From Pseudomonadota bacterium (GTDB taxonomy: Bacteria > Pseudomonadota > Gammaproteobacteria > Steroidobacterales > Steroidobacteraceae), in contig JAJZDX010000010.1 of assembly GCA_021805865.1 (NCBI GenBank), positions 1 to 64,000 on the forward strand: a DNA stretch of 64,000 nt. Direction: 5' to 3'. The number at the start of each line of letters is the position of its first letter. Within the stretch, counting starts at the first letter, position 1. A program made the translations under genes and the position numbers. Below the pieces are notes generated by a model. The model searched no databases. It saw only the letters and a program-made list of their open reading frames with translations, and had not been told where the DNA came from. Positions 37,719-47,724 of this stretch are shown one piece after another.

Positions 37719-38933
37719 ATGAGCACACCTCACCCCGGCGGCCGCGTCCTGTCCGGCATGCGGCCCACGAGCCGGCTGCACCTGGGCAATTACCACGGAG
37801 CGCTTCGCAACTGGGTGCGCCTGCAGTACGAGCACGAGTGCTTTTTCTTCATCGCCGACTGGCACATGCTGACCACCGGCTACGAGGACACCGCCCGGCT
37901 GCCGGAGTTCGTGCACGAGGTGCTGATCGATTGGCTGGCGGCGGGTCTCAATCCCGGGGTGGCGACGTTGTTCGTCCAGTCGCACGTGCCCGAGCACGCC
38001 GAGCTGCACCTGCTGTTGTCCATGATCACCCCCCTCGGCTGGCTTGAGCGGGTGCCGAGCTACAAGGACCAGCAGGAGCAGCTCAAGGACAAGGATCTGG
38101 CAACCTATGGATTCCTGGGGTATCCGCTGTTGCAAAGCGCAGACATCCTCATTTACCGGGCGCAGCACGTGCCCGTGGGCGAGGATCAGGTGGCGCATGT
38201 GGAGCTCACGCGCGAGACCGCACGTCGTTTCAACCATCTCTATGGCCGCGAGCCTGATTTCGAGGAGAAGGTCGAGCGCGCCATCAAAAGCCTTGGCGGA
38301 CGCAATACCACGCTCTACCGCCAGCTGAGGCGCAAGTTCCAGGAGGCCGGCGACCAGCAGGCCCTCGAGCGTGGCCGCGCGCTCGTGCACAGCAACAACC
38401 GCCTGACCGTGGCCGACCGCGACCGATTGCTCGGCTACCTGGAGGGCACGGGCATCACCATCCTGCCCGAGCCCCAGGCGCTGCTCACCGAGACGCCCAA
38501 GGTCCCGGGGCTCGACGGGCGCAAGATGTCCAAGTCCTACGGCAACACCATCGAGCTGCGCGAGGACCCGCAGTCGGTCGAGCGCAAGCTTCGGGCCATG
38601 AAGACCGATCCGGCGCGGGCGCGGCGCACCGATCCGGGCGAGCCCGAGCGCTGTCCGGTGTGGGACTTGCACAAGATCTACTCCGGCGAGGACACCCGCA
38701 ATTGGGCGGCCGAGGGCTGTCGCACGGCGGGCATCGGTTGCCTGGAGTGCAAGCAGCCGGTCATCGAGAAGATCGTCGCGGAAGTCACCGAGATGCGGCA
38801 CCGCGCGCAGGAGTACATCGAGAATCCCGAGCTGCTGCGTGACATCGTGGCGGAGGGCTCGGAGAAGGCGCGCGATGCGGCCCGGGCGACGCTGGAAGAG
38901 GTGCGCCGGGCCATGCACCTGCGCAGCGACTGA
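37719..38933 (+). CDS. trpS: Tryptophanyl-tRNA synthetase
   Basis: A 404-residue class I synthetase. HIGH-type motif TSRLHLGNYHGALRNWV, tRNA and Trp pocket region CFFFIADWHMLTTGYED, VPVGEDQVAHVELTRETARR, and KMSKS in GRKMSKSYGNTIELRED are present. It is longer than the 334-residue E. coli enzyme: an insertion of about 60-70 residues (around 195-260, IKSLGGRNTTLYRQLRRKFQ and a charged stretch) is seen, as in Xanthomonadales-type enzymes. A TATACT box at 37684-37689 may be its promoter -10. Confidence 0.96.
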   Translation: MSTPHPGGRVLSGMRPTSRLHLGNYHGALRNWVRLQYEHECFFFIADWHMLTTGYEDTARLPEFVHEVLIDWLAAGLNPGVATLFVQSHVPEHAELHLLLSMITPLGWLERVPSYKDQQEQLKDKDLATYGFLGYPLLQSADILIYRAQHVPVGEDQVAHVELTRETARRFNHLYGREPDFEEKVERAIKSLGGRNTTLYRQLRRKFQEAGDQQALERGRALVHSNNRLTVADRDRLLGYLEGTGITILPEPQALLTETPKVPGLDGRKMSKSYGNTIELREDPQSVERKLRAMKTDPARARRTDPGEPERCPVWDLHKIYSGEDTRNWAAEGCRTAGIGCLECKQPVIEKIVAEVTEMRHRAQEYIENPELLRDIVAEGSEKARDAARATLEEVRRAMHLRSD

Positions 38934-38939
38934 GCCGCC

Positions 38940-40001
38940 ATGGATCCGAAGCCTGAATTGTCGATCGTACCGGATGCCCCGGACCCCGCGCGGGAGCCCG
39001 ATCCGCACAGGAACGGGCCGGAGCAGGTCGAGATGCCTTTCGCCGTCGTCAACGGCGAGCCGGTCACGGTGCTGCCGCGCGACCTGTACATCCCCCCGCA
39101 GGCGCTCGAGGTGTTCCTGGAGGCCTTCGAAGGGCCGCTCGATCTGCTGCTGTACCTCATCCGCCGGCAGAACCTCGACATCCTGGACATCCCGCTCGCC
39201 GAGATCACCCGGCAGTACATGAAGTACATCGAGCTGATGCAGGAGCTGCAGCTCGAGCTCGCTGGCGAGTACCTCGTGATGGCCGCGACGCTCGCGGAGA
39301 TCAAGTCGCGCATGCTGCTGCCGCGGCCGAAACTTTCCGGCGAGGGCGTGGAAGAGGATCCGCGGGCGGAGCTCGTGCGGCGGTTGCAGGAGTACGAGCG
39401 CTTCAAGCGCGCGGCGGAGGACATCGATGCGCTGCCGAGGCTCGAGCGCGATCACTGGACCGCCGCGGCGGAGCTCAAGGACCGCCAGGTGGTGAGGGCC
39501 CTGCCACAGATCACGCTCAAGGAAATGCTGGTGGCATTTCAGGAGGTCGTGGTGCGCGCGCAGATGTTCGCGCACCATCACATCCAGCGCGAAGTGCTGT
39601 CGGTGCGCGAGCGCATGGGCAACATTCTCGCCTCGCTCGAGCAGTCGAGCTTCGTGGACTTCACGCGCCTGTTCAAGCCCGAGGAAGGCCGCATGGGGGT
39701 GACGGTCACCTTCATGGCGATCCTCGAGCTGGTGCGCGAGGGGCTGATCGACATCGTGCAATCCGAGCCCTACGCTCCGCTGCATGTGCGGGCGGGGGGC
39801 CGCGGGCGCAGCCTGCACCTCGTCACCGACAACTCCGGGTCGCAGACCGAAGAGGGCCCGGTGCCGGATGAGCCGCCCGCCGATGAGCCTGCGATGGAAG
39901 AGTTGCCGGGAGCCATTTTTGAGGCGGCGAAGCCGCAGCCCCCCAGGAGCGAAGCTCAGGATGAGCCGGGTCATTCTCCCCAAGAGACGTCCGATGAGTG
40001 A
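38940..40001 (+). CDS. scpA: Segregation and condensation protein A
   Basis: A 353-residue kleisin that bridges SMC heads. The family start is seen at about residue 55: LEVFLEAFEGPLDLLLYLIR, then RQNLDILDIPLAEITRQYMK, and EYLVMAATLAEIKSRMLLPR. The C-terminal winged helix is near VTVTFMAILELVREGLIDIV. An N-terminal tail of about 50 residues and an acidic C-terminal tail extend it. It overlaps scpB by eight bases. Confidence 0.95.
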   Translation: MDPKPELSIVPDAPDPAREPDPHRNGPEQVEMPFAVVNGEPVTVLPRDLYIPPQALEVFLEAFEGPLDLLLYLIRRQNLDILDIPLAEITRQYMKYIELMQELQLELAGEYLVMAATLAEIKSRMLLPRPKLSGEGVEEDPRAELVRRLQEYERFKRAAEDIDALPRLERDHWTAAAELKDRQVVRALPQITLKEMLVAFQEVVVRAQMFAHHHIQREVLSVRERMGNILASLEQSSFVDFTRLFKPEEGRMGVTVTFMAILELVREGLIDIVQSEPYAPLHVRAGGRGRSLHLVTDNSGSQTEEGPVPDEPPADEPAMEELPGAIFEAAKPQPPRSEAQDEPGHSPQETSDE

Positions 40002-40773
40002 GTTTTATCTGAGGAATGTGATCGAGGCGGCGCTGCTGGCCGCCGGCCGGCCGCTCAAGCGCGAGGAGCTCGCGCAGCTGTTCGATGAGTCGGCCCGCCC
40101 GAGCGAGGAGGCGCTGCGCCAGGCGATCGACGCCCTCGCCGCAGAGTACGATGGACGAGGCATCGAGCTGAAGGAGACCGCCTCGGGGCTGCGCATCCAG
40201 GTGCGCCGCGAGTTTGCCGCCGAAGTCTCGCGGCTCTGGCCCGAGCGGCCGGCGCGCTACTCGCGGGCGCTGCTCGAGACGCTGGCCCTCATCGCCTACC
40301 GCCAGCCGATCACCCGGGGGGAGATCGAGGACGTGCGTGGCGTCGCCGTCAATCCCAACATCGTCAAGACGCTGCTCGAGCGCAACTGGGTGCGGATCGT
40401 CGGCCACCGCGACGTCCCCGGCCGTCCCGAGCTTCTCGGCACCACGCGCGATTTCCTCGATTATTTTGGCCTCGCGAGTCTCGATCAGCTGCCGCCGCTG
40501 TCGGAGCTGAAGGCGGTGGGCGATCTGAACCTGCAGCTCGATCTGCCCGCCGCCGGGCAGGCCGCCGCAGAGGGCTGCGAAGCCGCAGAGGGCTCCAGGG
40601 TGGATGCCGCGCCGGTCTGCGCCGGGAGCGACTCCTGGGGCGGGGCGGGCGAAGGGCGAGAGGATCCTGCGGAGGCGGGAGAGAGTGGAGAGAGCGGAGA
40701 GAGTGAGGCTTTCGATGCGCCGGAATCGCCGGCCCGCACGATGCTCGCCGCCCCAGACGATGCGCCCGAGTGA
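39994..40773 (+). CDS. scpB: Segregation and condensation protein B
   Basis: A 259-residue winged-helix partner of ScpA. ATG at 39994 gives MSEFYLRNVIEAALLAAGRP, then LKREELAQLFDE, and the second winged helix ALLETLALIAYRQPITRGEI, EDVRGVAVNPNIVKTLLERN, PELLGTTRDFLDYFGLASLD. The last 85 residues are a Gly/Glu/Ser-rich tail (GESGESGESEAF) with no fold. Start overlaps scpA; end overlaps the rluB-like gene. Confidence 0.95.
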   Translation: MSEFYLRNVIEAALLAAGRPLKREELAQLFDESARPSEEALRQAIDALAAEYDGRGIELKETASGLRIQVRREFAAEVSRLWPERPARYSRALLETLALIAYRQPITRGEIEDVRGVAVNPNIVKTLLERNWVRIVGHRDVPGRPELLGTTRDFLDYFGLASLDQLPPLSELKAVGDLNLQLDLPAAGQAAAEGCEAAEGSRVDAAPVCAGSDSWGGAGEGREDPAEAGESGESGESEAFDAPESPARTMLAAPDDAPE

Positions 40774-41557
40774 TCCGGTCGGGCGCCGGTCGGGCCGCCG
40801 CGCCGCCCATCACAGTGAGCCTGCGGCAGAGCCTGAACGGCTGCAGAAGGTGCTCTCGCAGGCCGGTCTCGCCTCGCGCCGCGAGGCCGAGGACTGGATT
40901 CGGGCGGGGCGGCTGAGCGTCAACGGCCGGCCGGCCACGCTCGGCATGAAGGTCGTCCCGGGCGATCAGGTGCGCCTCGACGGCCGCCTCATCCGCCAGC
41001 GCGAGCCGCACAGCGGTGGCCGCACGTTCATCTACCATCGCTCGAGCGGCGAGAGCCTCGACAAGCCCGCGACGGATGAGGCGGGCGCGATGGCATTGTT
41101 GTCACGCCTGCCCAGGCGCGCCGGGCGGCGTTTCGTGGTGGTGAGCCCCATGCCGAGGATCGACGGGGGACTGGAGCTGATCTGCGGCGATGGGGAGCTC
41201 GCTTCGAGGCTGCAGCGAGGCGTGCGCCGTTGGGTGAGCGACTTCAGCGTGAGGATCCGTGGCGAGCTCACCGAGTCACAGCGCCAGGGGATCCTGGCAG
41301 GCGTGCTCGACAGCGGTGAGCGTCTGCAGGTGCTCGGCTGCGAGGGCTCCGGGGGCGAGGCCGCCAACCGCTGGTACGCGCTCACCGTGCAAGGCGCCAG
41401 CGGCAAGGAGGCGCGGCAGCTGCTCGAGCGCCAGGGCGCGCTCGTCAGTCGGGTGGTGCGCACCCGGCTCGGCACTCTGGTGCTCGATCGCTCCCTCCCC
41501 CGGGGACACTTTCGAGCGCTCGAGGCTCAGGAGCTCGAGGGGCTGCTCGCCGCTTGA
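40760..41557 (+). CDS. rluB: RluB/RsuA-family pseudouridine synthase, divergent
   Basis: A 265-residue protein in the usual rluB place after scpB. The S4 domain is normal: RLQKVLSQAGLASRREAEDW, IRAGRLSVNGRPATLG. The synthase domain is divergent. The family catalytic motif G-R-L-D-x-x-T-x-G-L-L-L-x-T-x-D-G-E-L reads PRIDGGLELICGDGELASRL, so the Asp is kept but the loop after it is shortened by about three residues and the Thr is lost. The usual NKP-G motif reads YHRSSGESL. Later segments (NRWYALTVQGASGKEARQLL, SRVVRTRLGTLVLDRSLPRG) are recognisable. Activity on 23S rRNA is therefore uncertain. Confidence 0.75.
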   Translation: MRPSDPVGRRSGRRAAHHSEPAAEPERLQKVLSQAGLASRREAEDWIRAGRLSVNGRPATLGMKVVPGDQVRLDGRLIRQREPHSGGRTFIYHRSSGESLDKPATDEAGAMALLSRLPRRAGRRFVVVSPMPRIDGGLELICGDGELASRLQRGVRRWVSDFSVRIRGELTESQRQGILAGVLDSGERLQVLGCEGSGGEAANRWYALTVQGASGKEARQLLERQGALVSRVVRTRLGTLVLDRSLPRGHFRALEAQELEGLLAA

Positions 41558-41624
41558 GCGGCCGTCGGCGCATCGCTGCGGCGAGAGCTCCCGCCGTGCC
41601 TGAACATGGCTCCGAGATCCGCAA

Positions 41625-42386
41625 CTACGGCGACGCGGGCGCCTCGGGAGACGCGTCGCGCACGAAGTGCGCCAGGTAATTCACCGCGGGGTCCGTCGTC
41701 AGGCGGGCGGTTCCGGTCAGGGGATTGAGCACGATGCCGGCGAGGGCGCGGGCACTCAGGCCGGCCGAGCGGGCCCAGCCGGCGAGCTCGCTCGGGCGGA
41801 TGAAACGCTCATATTCGTGGGTGCCGCGCGGCACGAGCGAGAGCAGGTACTCGGCCCCGAGAATGGCCACGAGAAAGGATTTGGGGTTGCGGTTCAGAGT
41901 GGAAATGAACACCGAGCCCCCGGGCCGCACCAACGCGGCCAGCGTCGCGAGCATCTTCTGCGGCCGGGGTACATGCTCGAGCATTTCCATGCAGGTGAGC
42001 ACATCGAAGCTTGCGGGGGCGCTTTCCGCGAGGTCTTCGGCGGCGGCCACCCGGTAATCGATCGACAGGCCGTGGGCGCTCGCGTGCATGCGGGCGACCT
42101 CGATCATCCCCGGAGCCAGATCGATCGCCGCAACCCTCGCGCCCTCTCGCGCGAGCGACTCGGCGAGCAGTCCACCCCCGCAGCCGACGTCGAGTACGCG
42201 AGCGCCGGCCAGGGCGCATCGCTCAGCCACGAAGCGCAGCCGGACCGGATTCAGCAGATGCAGCGGTCGGAACTGTCCGTGCTCGTCCCAGAAGCGCTCC
42301 GAGAGGGCATCGAACTTGGCGAGCTCGCCCTGCTCGGCGTTTCGGCCGCGGGCGTCCGGACCGGGACGGTGTGATGCGGTTGCCAT
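41625..42386 (-). CDS. ubiG: Ubiquinone biosynthesis O-methyltransferase
   Basis: A 253-residue SAM methyltransferase that does both O-methylations in ubiquinone synthesis. Seen: ELAKFDALSERFWDEHGQFR, PLHLLNPVRLRFV, SAM motif I RVLDVGCGGGLLAESLAREG, DLAPGMIEVARMHA, TCMEMLEHVP and FISTLNRNPKSFLVAILGAE. The ATG at 42386 is chosen over one 19 codons earlier because homology begins soon after. Divergent from gyrA, convergent with the rluB-like gene. Confidence 0.95.
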   Translation of the reverse strand: MATASHRPGPDARGRNAEQGELAKFDALSERFWDEHGQFRPLHLLNPVRLRFVAERCALAGARVLDVGCGGGLLAESLAREGARVAAIDLAPGMIEVARMHASAHGLSIDYRVAAAEDLAESAPASFDVLTCMEMLEHVPRPQKMLATLAALVRPGGSVFISTLNRNPKSFLVAILGAEYLLSLVPRGTHEYERFIRPSELAGWARSAGLSARALAGIVLNPLTGTARLTTDPAVNYLAHFVRDASPEAPASP

Positions 42387-42582
42387 ACGAACCCTCGAAC
42401 CCCTTGGATCGCGGCCCGAGGCGCCGGCCGCGTTGCAACCCATTATCGGTCATCTTGCGCCCCGGCGCAGCGCCGAATGTACCTGCCGTGCTAACATCGC
42501 GGTTTTGGTGCTTCCCGAGAGCCAAGGCCCGAGAGCTTGATGTCTGCCATTCCCGCCTCCGCCCCGGTCCGTTTCCCGGCCC

Positions 42583-45186
42583 ATGTCTGAGATAGCGCGC
42601 GAAGTCCTGTCGGTCAGCCTCGAAGAGGAAATGCGGCAGTCCTACCTCGATTACGCCATGAGCGTGATCGTCGGGCGCGCCCTGCCCGATGTGCGCGATG
42701 GCCTGAAGCCGGTGCATCGGCGCGTGCTGTACGCGATGCGCGAGCTCGGCAACGACTGGAACAAGCCGTACAAGAAATCCGCGCGCGTCGTCGGCGATGT
42801 GATCGGCAAATACCACCCGCACGGGGATACGGCCGTCTACGACACCATCGTGCGCATGGCGCAGCCGTTCTCCATGCGCTATCTGCTGGTCGACGGCCAG
42901 GGCAATTTCGGCTCGGTCGACGGCGATACGCCCGCGGCCATGCGCTACACCGAGGTGCGCATGTCGCGCCTGGCGCACGAGCTGCTGGCCGATATCGACA
43001 AGGACACGGTCGATTTCATCCCGAACTACGACGAGTCCGAGCTCGAGCCCTCGGTGCTGCCGACGCGCATTCCGCATCTGCTGGTCAACGGTCAGACCGG
43101 CATCGCGGTCGGCATGGCGACCAACATTCCGCCGCACAACCTCTCCGAGGTGGTCAATGCCTGCCTGGCGCTGCTCGAGGACGCGCAGCTGCCGCTCGGC
43201 GTGCTGATGCAGCACGTGCCGGGGCCGGACTTCCCGACCGGAGGCATCATCAACGGTGCGCAGGAGATCGCCACCGCCTACCGCACCGGGCGCGGACGGC
43301 TCTCGGTGCGCGCCCGTGTCGCCATCGAGGAGATCGGCCGAGGCGATCGGCAGGCGATCGTGGTGACCGAGCTCCCCTACCAGGTCAACAAGGCGCGCCT
43401 GATCGAGCGCATCGCGCAGCTCGTGCGCGAGAAGCAGATCGAGGGCATCGCGGGCGATGGCCTCAGGGACGAGTCGGACAAGGACGGCATGCGCATCGTG
43501 ATCGAGCTCAGGCGCGGCGAGAACGCCGAGGTCGTCCTCAACAACCTCTACGCGCAGACGCCGATGGAGACGGTGTTCGGCATCAACATGGTGGCCCTCG
43601 AGGACGGGCAGCCGAAGCTGATGTCGCTCAAGGAGATGCTGGATGCGTTCATCCGGCACCGCCGCGAGGTCGTCACCCGGCGCACCATCTTCGAGCTCGC
43701 CAGGGCCCGGGAGCGCGCTCACATCCTCGAGGGGCTCGCCGTTGCGCTCGCCAACATCGAGGAGGTGATCGCCCTCATCAGAGCCTCCGCCTCGCCGGCG
43801 CAGGCGCGCGCGGGCTTGGTGGGGCGCCACTGGCGGCCGGGCGTGGTCACGCAGATGCTCGAGCGCGCCGGGGCCGCCTCGACTCGCGCCGGCGCGCTGC
43901 CCGAGGGCAGTGGGCTCTCCGAGTCGGGCTATCGCCTCTCCGAGGCCCAGGCGCAGGCGATTCTCGAGATGCGCCTGCACCGCCTCACCGGGCTCGAGCA
44001 GGACAAGATCATCGAGGAGTACCGCGAGCTCCTTGCTCGCATCGTCGATCTCACCGACATCCTCACCCGACCCGAGCGGCTCATCGAGGTGATCCGCGAG
44101 GAGCTCATCGAAATTCGCGAGAACTACGGCGACGAGCGCCGTACGGAGATCAACCGCGACCAGCTCAATCTCACGACCGAGGATCTGATCGAGCCGCAGG
44201 ACGTGGTGGTGACGCTCTCGCACGGCGGGTACGCCAAGTGCCAGCCGCTCACCGAGTACCAGACCCAGCGGCGCGGCGGGCGGGGCAAGGCCGCCACCGC
44301 GGTCAAGAACGAGGATTTCGTGGAGAAGCTCTTCGTCGCCCACACGCATGACACGGTGCTGTGCTTTTCCAACCGCGGCAAGGTGTACTGGCTGAAGGTG
44401 TATGAGCTGCCGCAGGCCGGGCGCGCCTCGGCGGGCAAGCCCATGGTGAACCTGCTGCCGCTCGAGCAGGGCGAGAAGATCAACGCCCTTCTGCCGGTCA
44501 AGCAGTATGACGAGCAGCACTACGTGTTCATGGCGACCAGTCAGGGCACGGTCAAGAAGACGCCGCTTGCCGCCTTCTCGCGTCCTCGTGCAAGCGGCAT
44601 CATTGCGCTCGATCTTCACGACAACGACCGCCTGATCGGCGTGGCGATCACCGACGGCGAGCGCGAGGTCATCCTGGTCTCGAGCGGCGGCAAGGCCATC
44701 CGCTTCCACGAGCAGGAGGTGCGCCCGATGGGCCGGGACGCCGCGGGCGTGCGCGGCATCCGGCTCGGGGAGGGCCAGGAGCTCATTGCGCTCATCGTGG
44801 TGGCCGAGGGGACCGTGCTCACGGCCTCCGCGGCCGGGTACGGCAAGCGCACGCCGACCGAGGAATTTCCGCCCCAGGGCCGCGGCGGCCAGGGTGTGAT
44901 CGCGATTCAGACGAGCGAGCGCAACGGCGCCACGGTGGCGGCGCTGCAGGTGCTGCCCGGGCAGGAGATCATGCTGATCAGCTCGAACGGCACTCTCGTG
45001 CGCACGCCGGTCGACGAGGTGTCGGTGCTCGGCCGCAACACCCAGGGGGTACGCCTGATCCGCCTCGATGAGGGGGAGCGGCTGGTCGGCCTCGAGCGGC
45101 TCGAGAGCCTGGAGAATGGCGAGGCGGGTGCCGAGGAGCAGCCGGCCGAGAGCGGCGAGGCGCCGGAGGCTGATCCGGGCACCTAG
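42583..45186 (+). CDS. gyrA: DNA gyrase subunit A
   Basis: An 867-residue type IIA topoisomerase subunit. The start [20 protein letters not shown] and the catalytic Tyr in the [14 protein letters not shown] region are normal. The quinolone-determining region reads [20 protein letters not shown]: Thr at the position of E. coli Ser83, as in Pseudomonas wild type, with Asp87 kept, so no resistance change is implied. The GyrA box in the C-terminal pinwheel is QRRGGRGK. The acidic tail is Glu/Ala-rich. Heads the gyrA-serC-serA-pheA-aroA-cmk-rpsA series. Confidence 0.98.
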   Translation: MSEIAREVLSVSLEEEMRQSYLDYAMSVIVGRALPDVRDGLKPVHRRVLYAMRELGNDWNKPYKKSARVVGDVIGKYHPHGDTAVYDTIVRMAQPFSMRYLLVDGQGNFGSVDGDTPAAMRYTEVRMSRLAHELLADIDKDTVDFIPNYDESELEPSVLPTRIPHLLVNGQTGIAVGMATNIPPHNLSEVVNACLALLEDAQLPLGVLMQHVPGPDFPTGGIINGAQEIATAYRTGRGRLSVRARVAIEEIGRGDRQAIVVTELPYQVNKARLIERIAQLVREKQIEGIAGDGLRDESDKDGMRIVIELRRGENAEVVLNNLYAQTPMETVFGINMVALEDGQPKLMSLKEMLDAFIRHRREVVTRRTIFELARARERAHILEGLAVALANIEEVIALIRASASPAQARAGLVGRHWRPGVVTQMLERAGAASTRAGALPEGSGLSESGYRLSEAQAQAILEMRLHRLTGLEQDKIIEEYRELLARIVDLTDILTRPERLIEVIREELIEIRENYGDERRTEINRDQLNLTTEDLIEPQDVVVTLSHGGYAKCQPLTEYQTQRRGGRGKAATAVKNEDFVEKLFVAHTHDTVLCFSNRGKVYWLKVYELPQAGRASAGKPMVNLLPLEQGEKINALLPVKQYDEQHYVFMATSQGTVKKTPLAAFSRPRASGIIALDLHDNDRLIGVAITDGEREVILVSSGGKAIRFHEQEVRPMGRDAAGVRGIRLGEGQELIALIVVAEGTVLTASAAGYGKRTPTEEFPPQGRGGQGVIAIQTSERNGATVAALQVLPGQEIMLISSNGTLVRTPVDEVSVLGRNTQGVRLIRLDEGERLVGLERLESLENGEAGAEEQPAESGEAPEADPGT

Positions 45187-45455
45187 CCCGCTCGACCCTG
45201 AGCCGCTGGCGGGCGGTGCGAGCGGACCGTGCCCCGGAGCGGGTTTTCCGGGGACGCCCGGAACGCCCCTCGCACCGGCCGTTGCGCTGCGTCCCTCGCG
45301 GCACGGTCCTTCACTTCCGCGGCCGCGTTCCTGAGCGCTCTGGGTCCGCCGCCCCGCCCATCGGGCGGGCCAGGATGGCCAAAAGTTCTCAAGCCGGTCC
45401 TGCCGCTTGATACTATCCGCTGTTCCCCGAATTCCACTGCGAGGCGGCCTTCAAG

Positions 45456-46538
45456 GTGCGCGTCTTCAATTTCTCCGCCGGACCCGCGGCGCTGCCGCTG
45501 GAAGTTCTCGAGCAGGCCCGCGACGAGCTCACCGATTGGCAGGGCAGTGGCATGTCTGTCATGGAGGTGAGCCACCGCGGGCAGGCCTTCGTCGAGCTCG
45601 CCGAGCGGGCCGAGACGCGCCTGCGAGCCTTGCTTGCGATTCCGGCCGGCTACAAGGTGCTTTTCCTGCAGGGCGGGGCGACGGCGCAGTTTGCCGCCGT
45701 GCCGCTGAATCTTGCCGCCGCCGGCGCCGCGGCCGACTACCTCAACACCGGCAGCTGGTCTGGCAAGGCGATCGAGGAGGCCGGTCGGCTCGGCGTGAAG
45801 GTCAACGTGGCGGCCGACGAGCAGGCGTCCCATTACACCACCGTGCCGGCCCGGGATGCGCTGCGCCTGGCTCCGGATGCTGCGTATGTGCATTACACGA
45901 CCAACGAGACCATCGGCGGCGTGGAGTTCCCGTATGTGCCCGATACGGGCGCGGTGCCCCTGGTGGCCGACATGTCCTCGAACATCCTGTCGGGCCCGAT
46001 CGAGGCGGGCCGCTTCGGGCTGATCTATGCCGGTGCGCAGAAGAACATCGGCCCCGCAGGGCTCGCCATCGTCATCGTGCGCGAGGACCTGCTCGGCAGG
46101 GCCCGGCCCGCCACCCCCTCGATCCTCGATTACACCCAGATGGCCGCTCATGGCTCGATGCTCAATACCCCGCCGACCTTCGCGTGGTACATCGCCGGGC
46201 TCGTGTTCGAGTGGATCGAGAGGCAGGGGGGGCTTGCGGCGATGGAAGCGCGCAATCGCGCCAAGGCCGAGCTCCTCTATGGCGCCATCGACGCCTCCGA
46301 CTTCTACCGCAATCCGGTGGCGAGGGAGTGCCGATCGCGGATGAATGTGCCCTTTACGCTCGCGCGGCCCGAGCTCGATGCGCCGTTTCTCGCCGCGGCG
46401 CACTCCGCAGGCCTCACGCATCTCAAGGGACATCGCTGCGCCGGCGGCATGCGCGCGAGCCTCTACAACGCGATGCCGATCGGGGGCGTCGAGGCGCTGG
46501 TCGCCTTCATGAGGGAGTTCGAGCGCCGCCACGGGTAA
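45456..46538 (+). CDS. serC: Phosphoserine aminotransferase
   Basis: A 360-residue class V aminotransferase acting in serine and pyridoxal-phosphate synthesis. GTG start behind GAGG. Seen: VFNFSAGPAALPLEVLEQAR, WQGSGMSVMEVSHRG, VLFLQGGATAQFAAVPLNLA, ADMSSNILSGPI with the PLP region, and the lysine in GLIYAGAQKNIGPAGLAIVI. The C-terminal HRCAGGMRASLYNAMPIGGV is typical. Gap 45187-45455 holds GC-rich stems but no gene. Confidence 0.97.
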   Translation: MRVFNFSAGPAALPLEVLEQARDELTDWQGSGMSVMEVSHRGQAFVELAERAETRLRALLAIPAGYKVLFLQGGATAQFAAVPLNLAAAGAAADYLNTGSWSGKAIEEAGRLGVKVNVAADEQASHYTTVPARDALRLAPDAAYVHYTTNETIGGVEFPYVPDTGAVPLVADMSSNILSGPIEAGRFGLIYAGAQKNIGPAGLAIVIVREDLLGRARPATPSILDYTQMAAHGSMLNTPPTFAWYIAGLVFEWIERQGGLAAMEARNRAKAELLYGAIDASDFYRNPVARECRSRMNVPFTLARPELDAPFLAAAHSAGLTHLKGHRCAGGMRASLYNAMPIGGVEALVAFMREFERRHG

Positions 46539-46549
46539 GTCCGGCCTGT

Positions 46550-47719
46550 ATGAAATACCGCATCCTGACGCTCAACCACATCAGCGCCCGGGGGCTCGAG
46601 CGCCTCCCGCGGGAGCGCTACGAGGTCGCCTCCGGCCTCGATCGTCCGGACGCCGTCCTGGTGCGCTCCGCCGACATGCACGGGTGGGCCGTCCCGCGGA
46701 CGCTGCGCGCGGTGGCCCGTGCGGGCGCCGGGGTCAACAACATTCCGGTCGAGGACCTGAGCCGCCGCGGCATCCCCGTGTTCAACGCCTCCGGCGCCAA
46801 CGCCAACGCAGTCAAGGAGCTGGTGCTCGCGAGCCTGTTTCTCGCCGCGCGCAACATCTGTCAGGCCTGGGCTTTCGCACGCACGATCGAGGGCGATGAC
46901 GCCTCGATCGATGCGCAGGTGCACAGCGGCCGGCAGGCGTTCTTCGGCTTCGAGCTCGCCGGGCGCATCCTCGGTGTGGTCGGCCTCGGGGCGGTCGGCG
47001 TCGAGGTGGCCAACGCTGCCGCGGCACTCGGCATGCAGGTGCTGGGCTACGATCCGAAGATCACCGTGCAGCGCGCCGGGCAGCTCTCCTCGGGCGTCGA
47101 GCAGGCTCTCTCGCTCGATGACCTGTTCGCGCGCTCGGACTTCGTCACGGTGCACGTGCCGCTCAACGAGCAGACCCGCGGACTCGTCAACGGATACCGG
47201 GTGAAGCTCATGCAGAAGGGCGGGGTGCTGCTGAACTTCTCGCGGCCCGGCATCGTCGACGATCCCCAGGTGATCGCCGCGCTCGATGGCGGGCGGCTGC
47301 ACGCCTATGTCTGTGACTTCCCGAGCAACCTGCTGAAGGATCATCCCCGGGTGATCACCCTGCCGCACCTCGGCGCCTCGACCGCCGAGGCGGCCGACAA
47401 CTGCGCCATCATGGTCGCCGATCAGCTGCGCGATTTCCTGGAGAACGGCAACATCCGCAACAGCGTGAACTACCCCGAGGCGCTGCTGCCCCGGCTGCCC
47501 GGAGCCACGCGCCTCGCCATCGTCAACCGCAACGTGCCGAACAGGTTCGGGCGGATCTGCACGTGTCTCGCGGACGCGGGGCTCAATATCGAGGACCTGC
47601 TCAACAAGTCGCGGGGCGAGTACGCTTACACGCTGATCGACCTCGACGGGGCGGCCGGCGAGGAGGTGCTCGGGAAGCTGCGTCTCATCGACGGTGTCCT
47701 CGCGGCATACATCATCTGA
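46550..47719 (+). CDS. serA: D-3-phosphoglycerate dehydrogenase with ACT domain
   Basis: A 389-residue enzyme, first step of serine synthesis. Start MKYRILTLNHISARGLERLP. Substrate domain then the NAD fold GRILGVVGLGAVGVEVANAA, catalytic segment LLNFSRPGIVDDPQVIAALD, and the His-containing HPRVITLPHLGASTAEAADN. The C-terminal ACT domain (IVNRNVPNRFGRICTCLADA, GLNIEDLLNKSRGEYAYTLI) probably senses serine. Eleven bases after serC, so the two serine genes are co-transcribed. RSRG-type oddities are absent. Confidence 0.95.
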   Translation: MKYRILTLNHISARGLERLPRERYEVASGLDRPDAVLVRSADMHGWAVPRTLRAVARAGAGVNNIPVEDLSRRGIPVFNASGANANAVKELVLASLFLAARNICQAWAFARTIEGDDASIDAQVHSGRQAFFGFELAGRILGVVGLGAVGVEVANAAAALGMQVLGYDPKITVQRAGQLSSGVEQALSLDDLFARSDFVTVHVPLNEQTRGLVNGYRVKLMQKGGVLLNFSRPGIVDDPQVIAALDGGRLHAYVCDFPSNLLKDHPRVITLPHLGASTAEAADNCAIMVADQLRDFLENGNIRNSVNYPEALLPRLPGATRLAIVNRNVPNRFGRICTCLADAGLNIEDLLNKSRGEYAYTLIDLDGAAGEEVLGKLRLIDGVLAAYII

Positions 47720-47724
47720 CGAAC

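Noticed and set aside
42790-42880. Thr at GyrA position 83 as a quinolone resistance mutation
   Set aside because: Thr is the normal residue here in pseudomonads and other gammaproteobacteria; Asp87 is unchanged.
45187-45455. REP-type repeats or a small gene before serC
   Set aside because: Several short GC-rich inverted repeats occur, but none is repeated elsewhere in the window and no frame has a ribosome site or domain.
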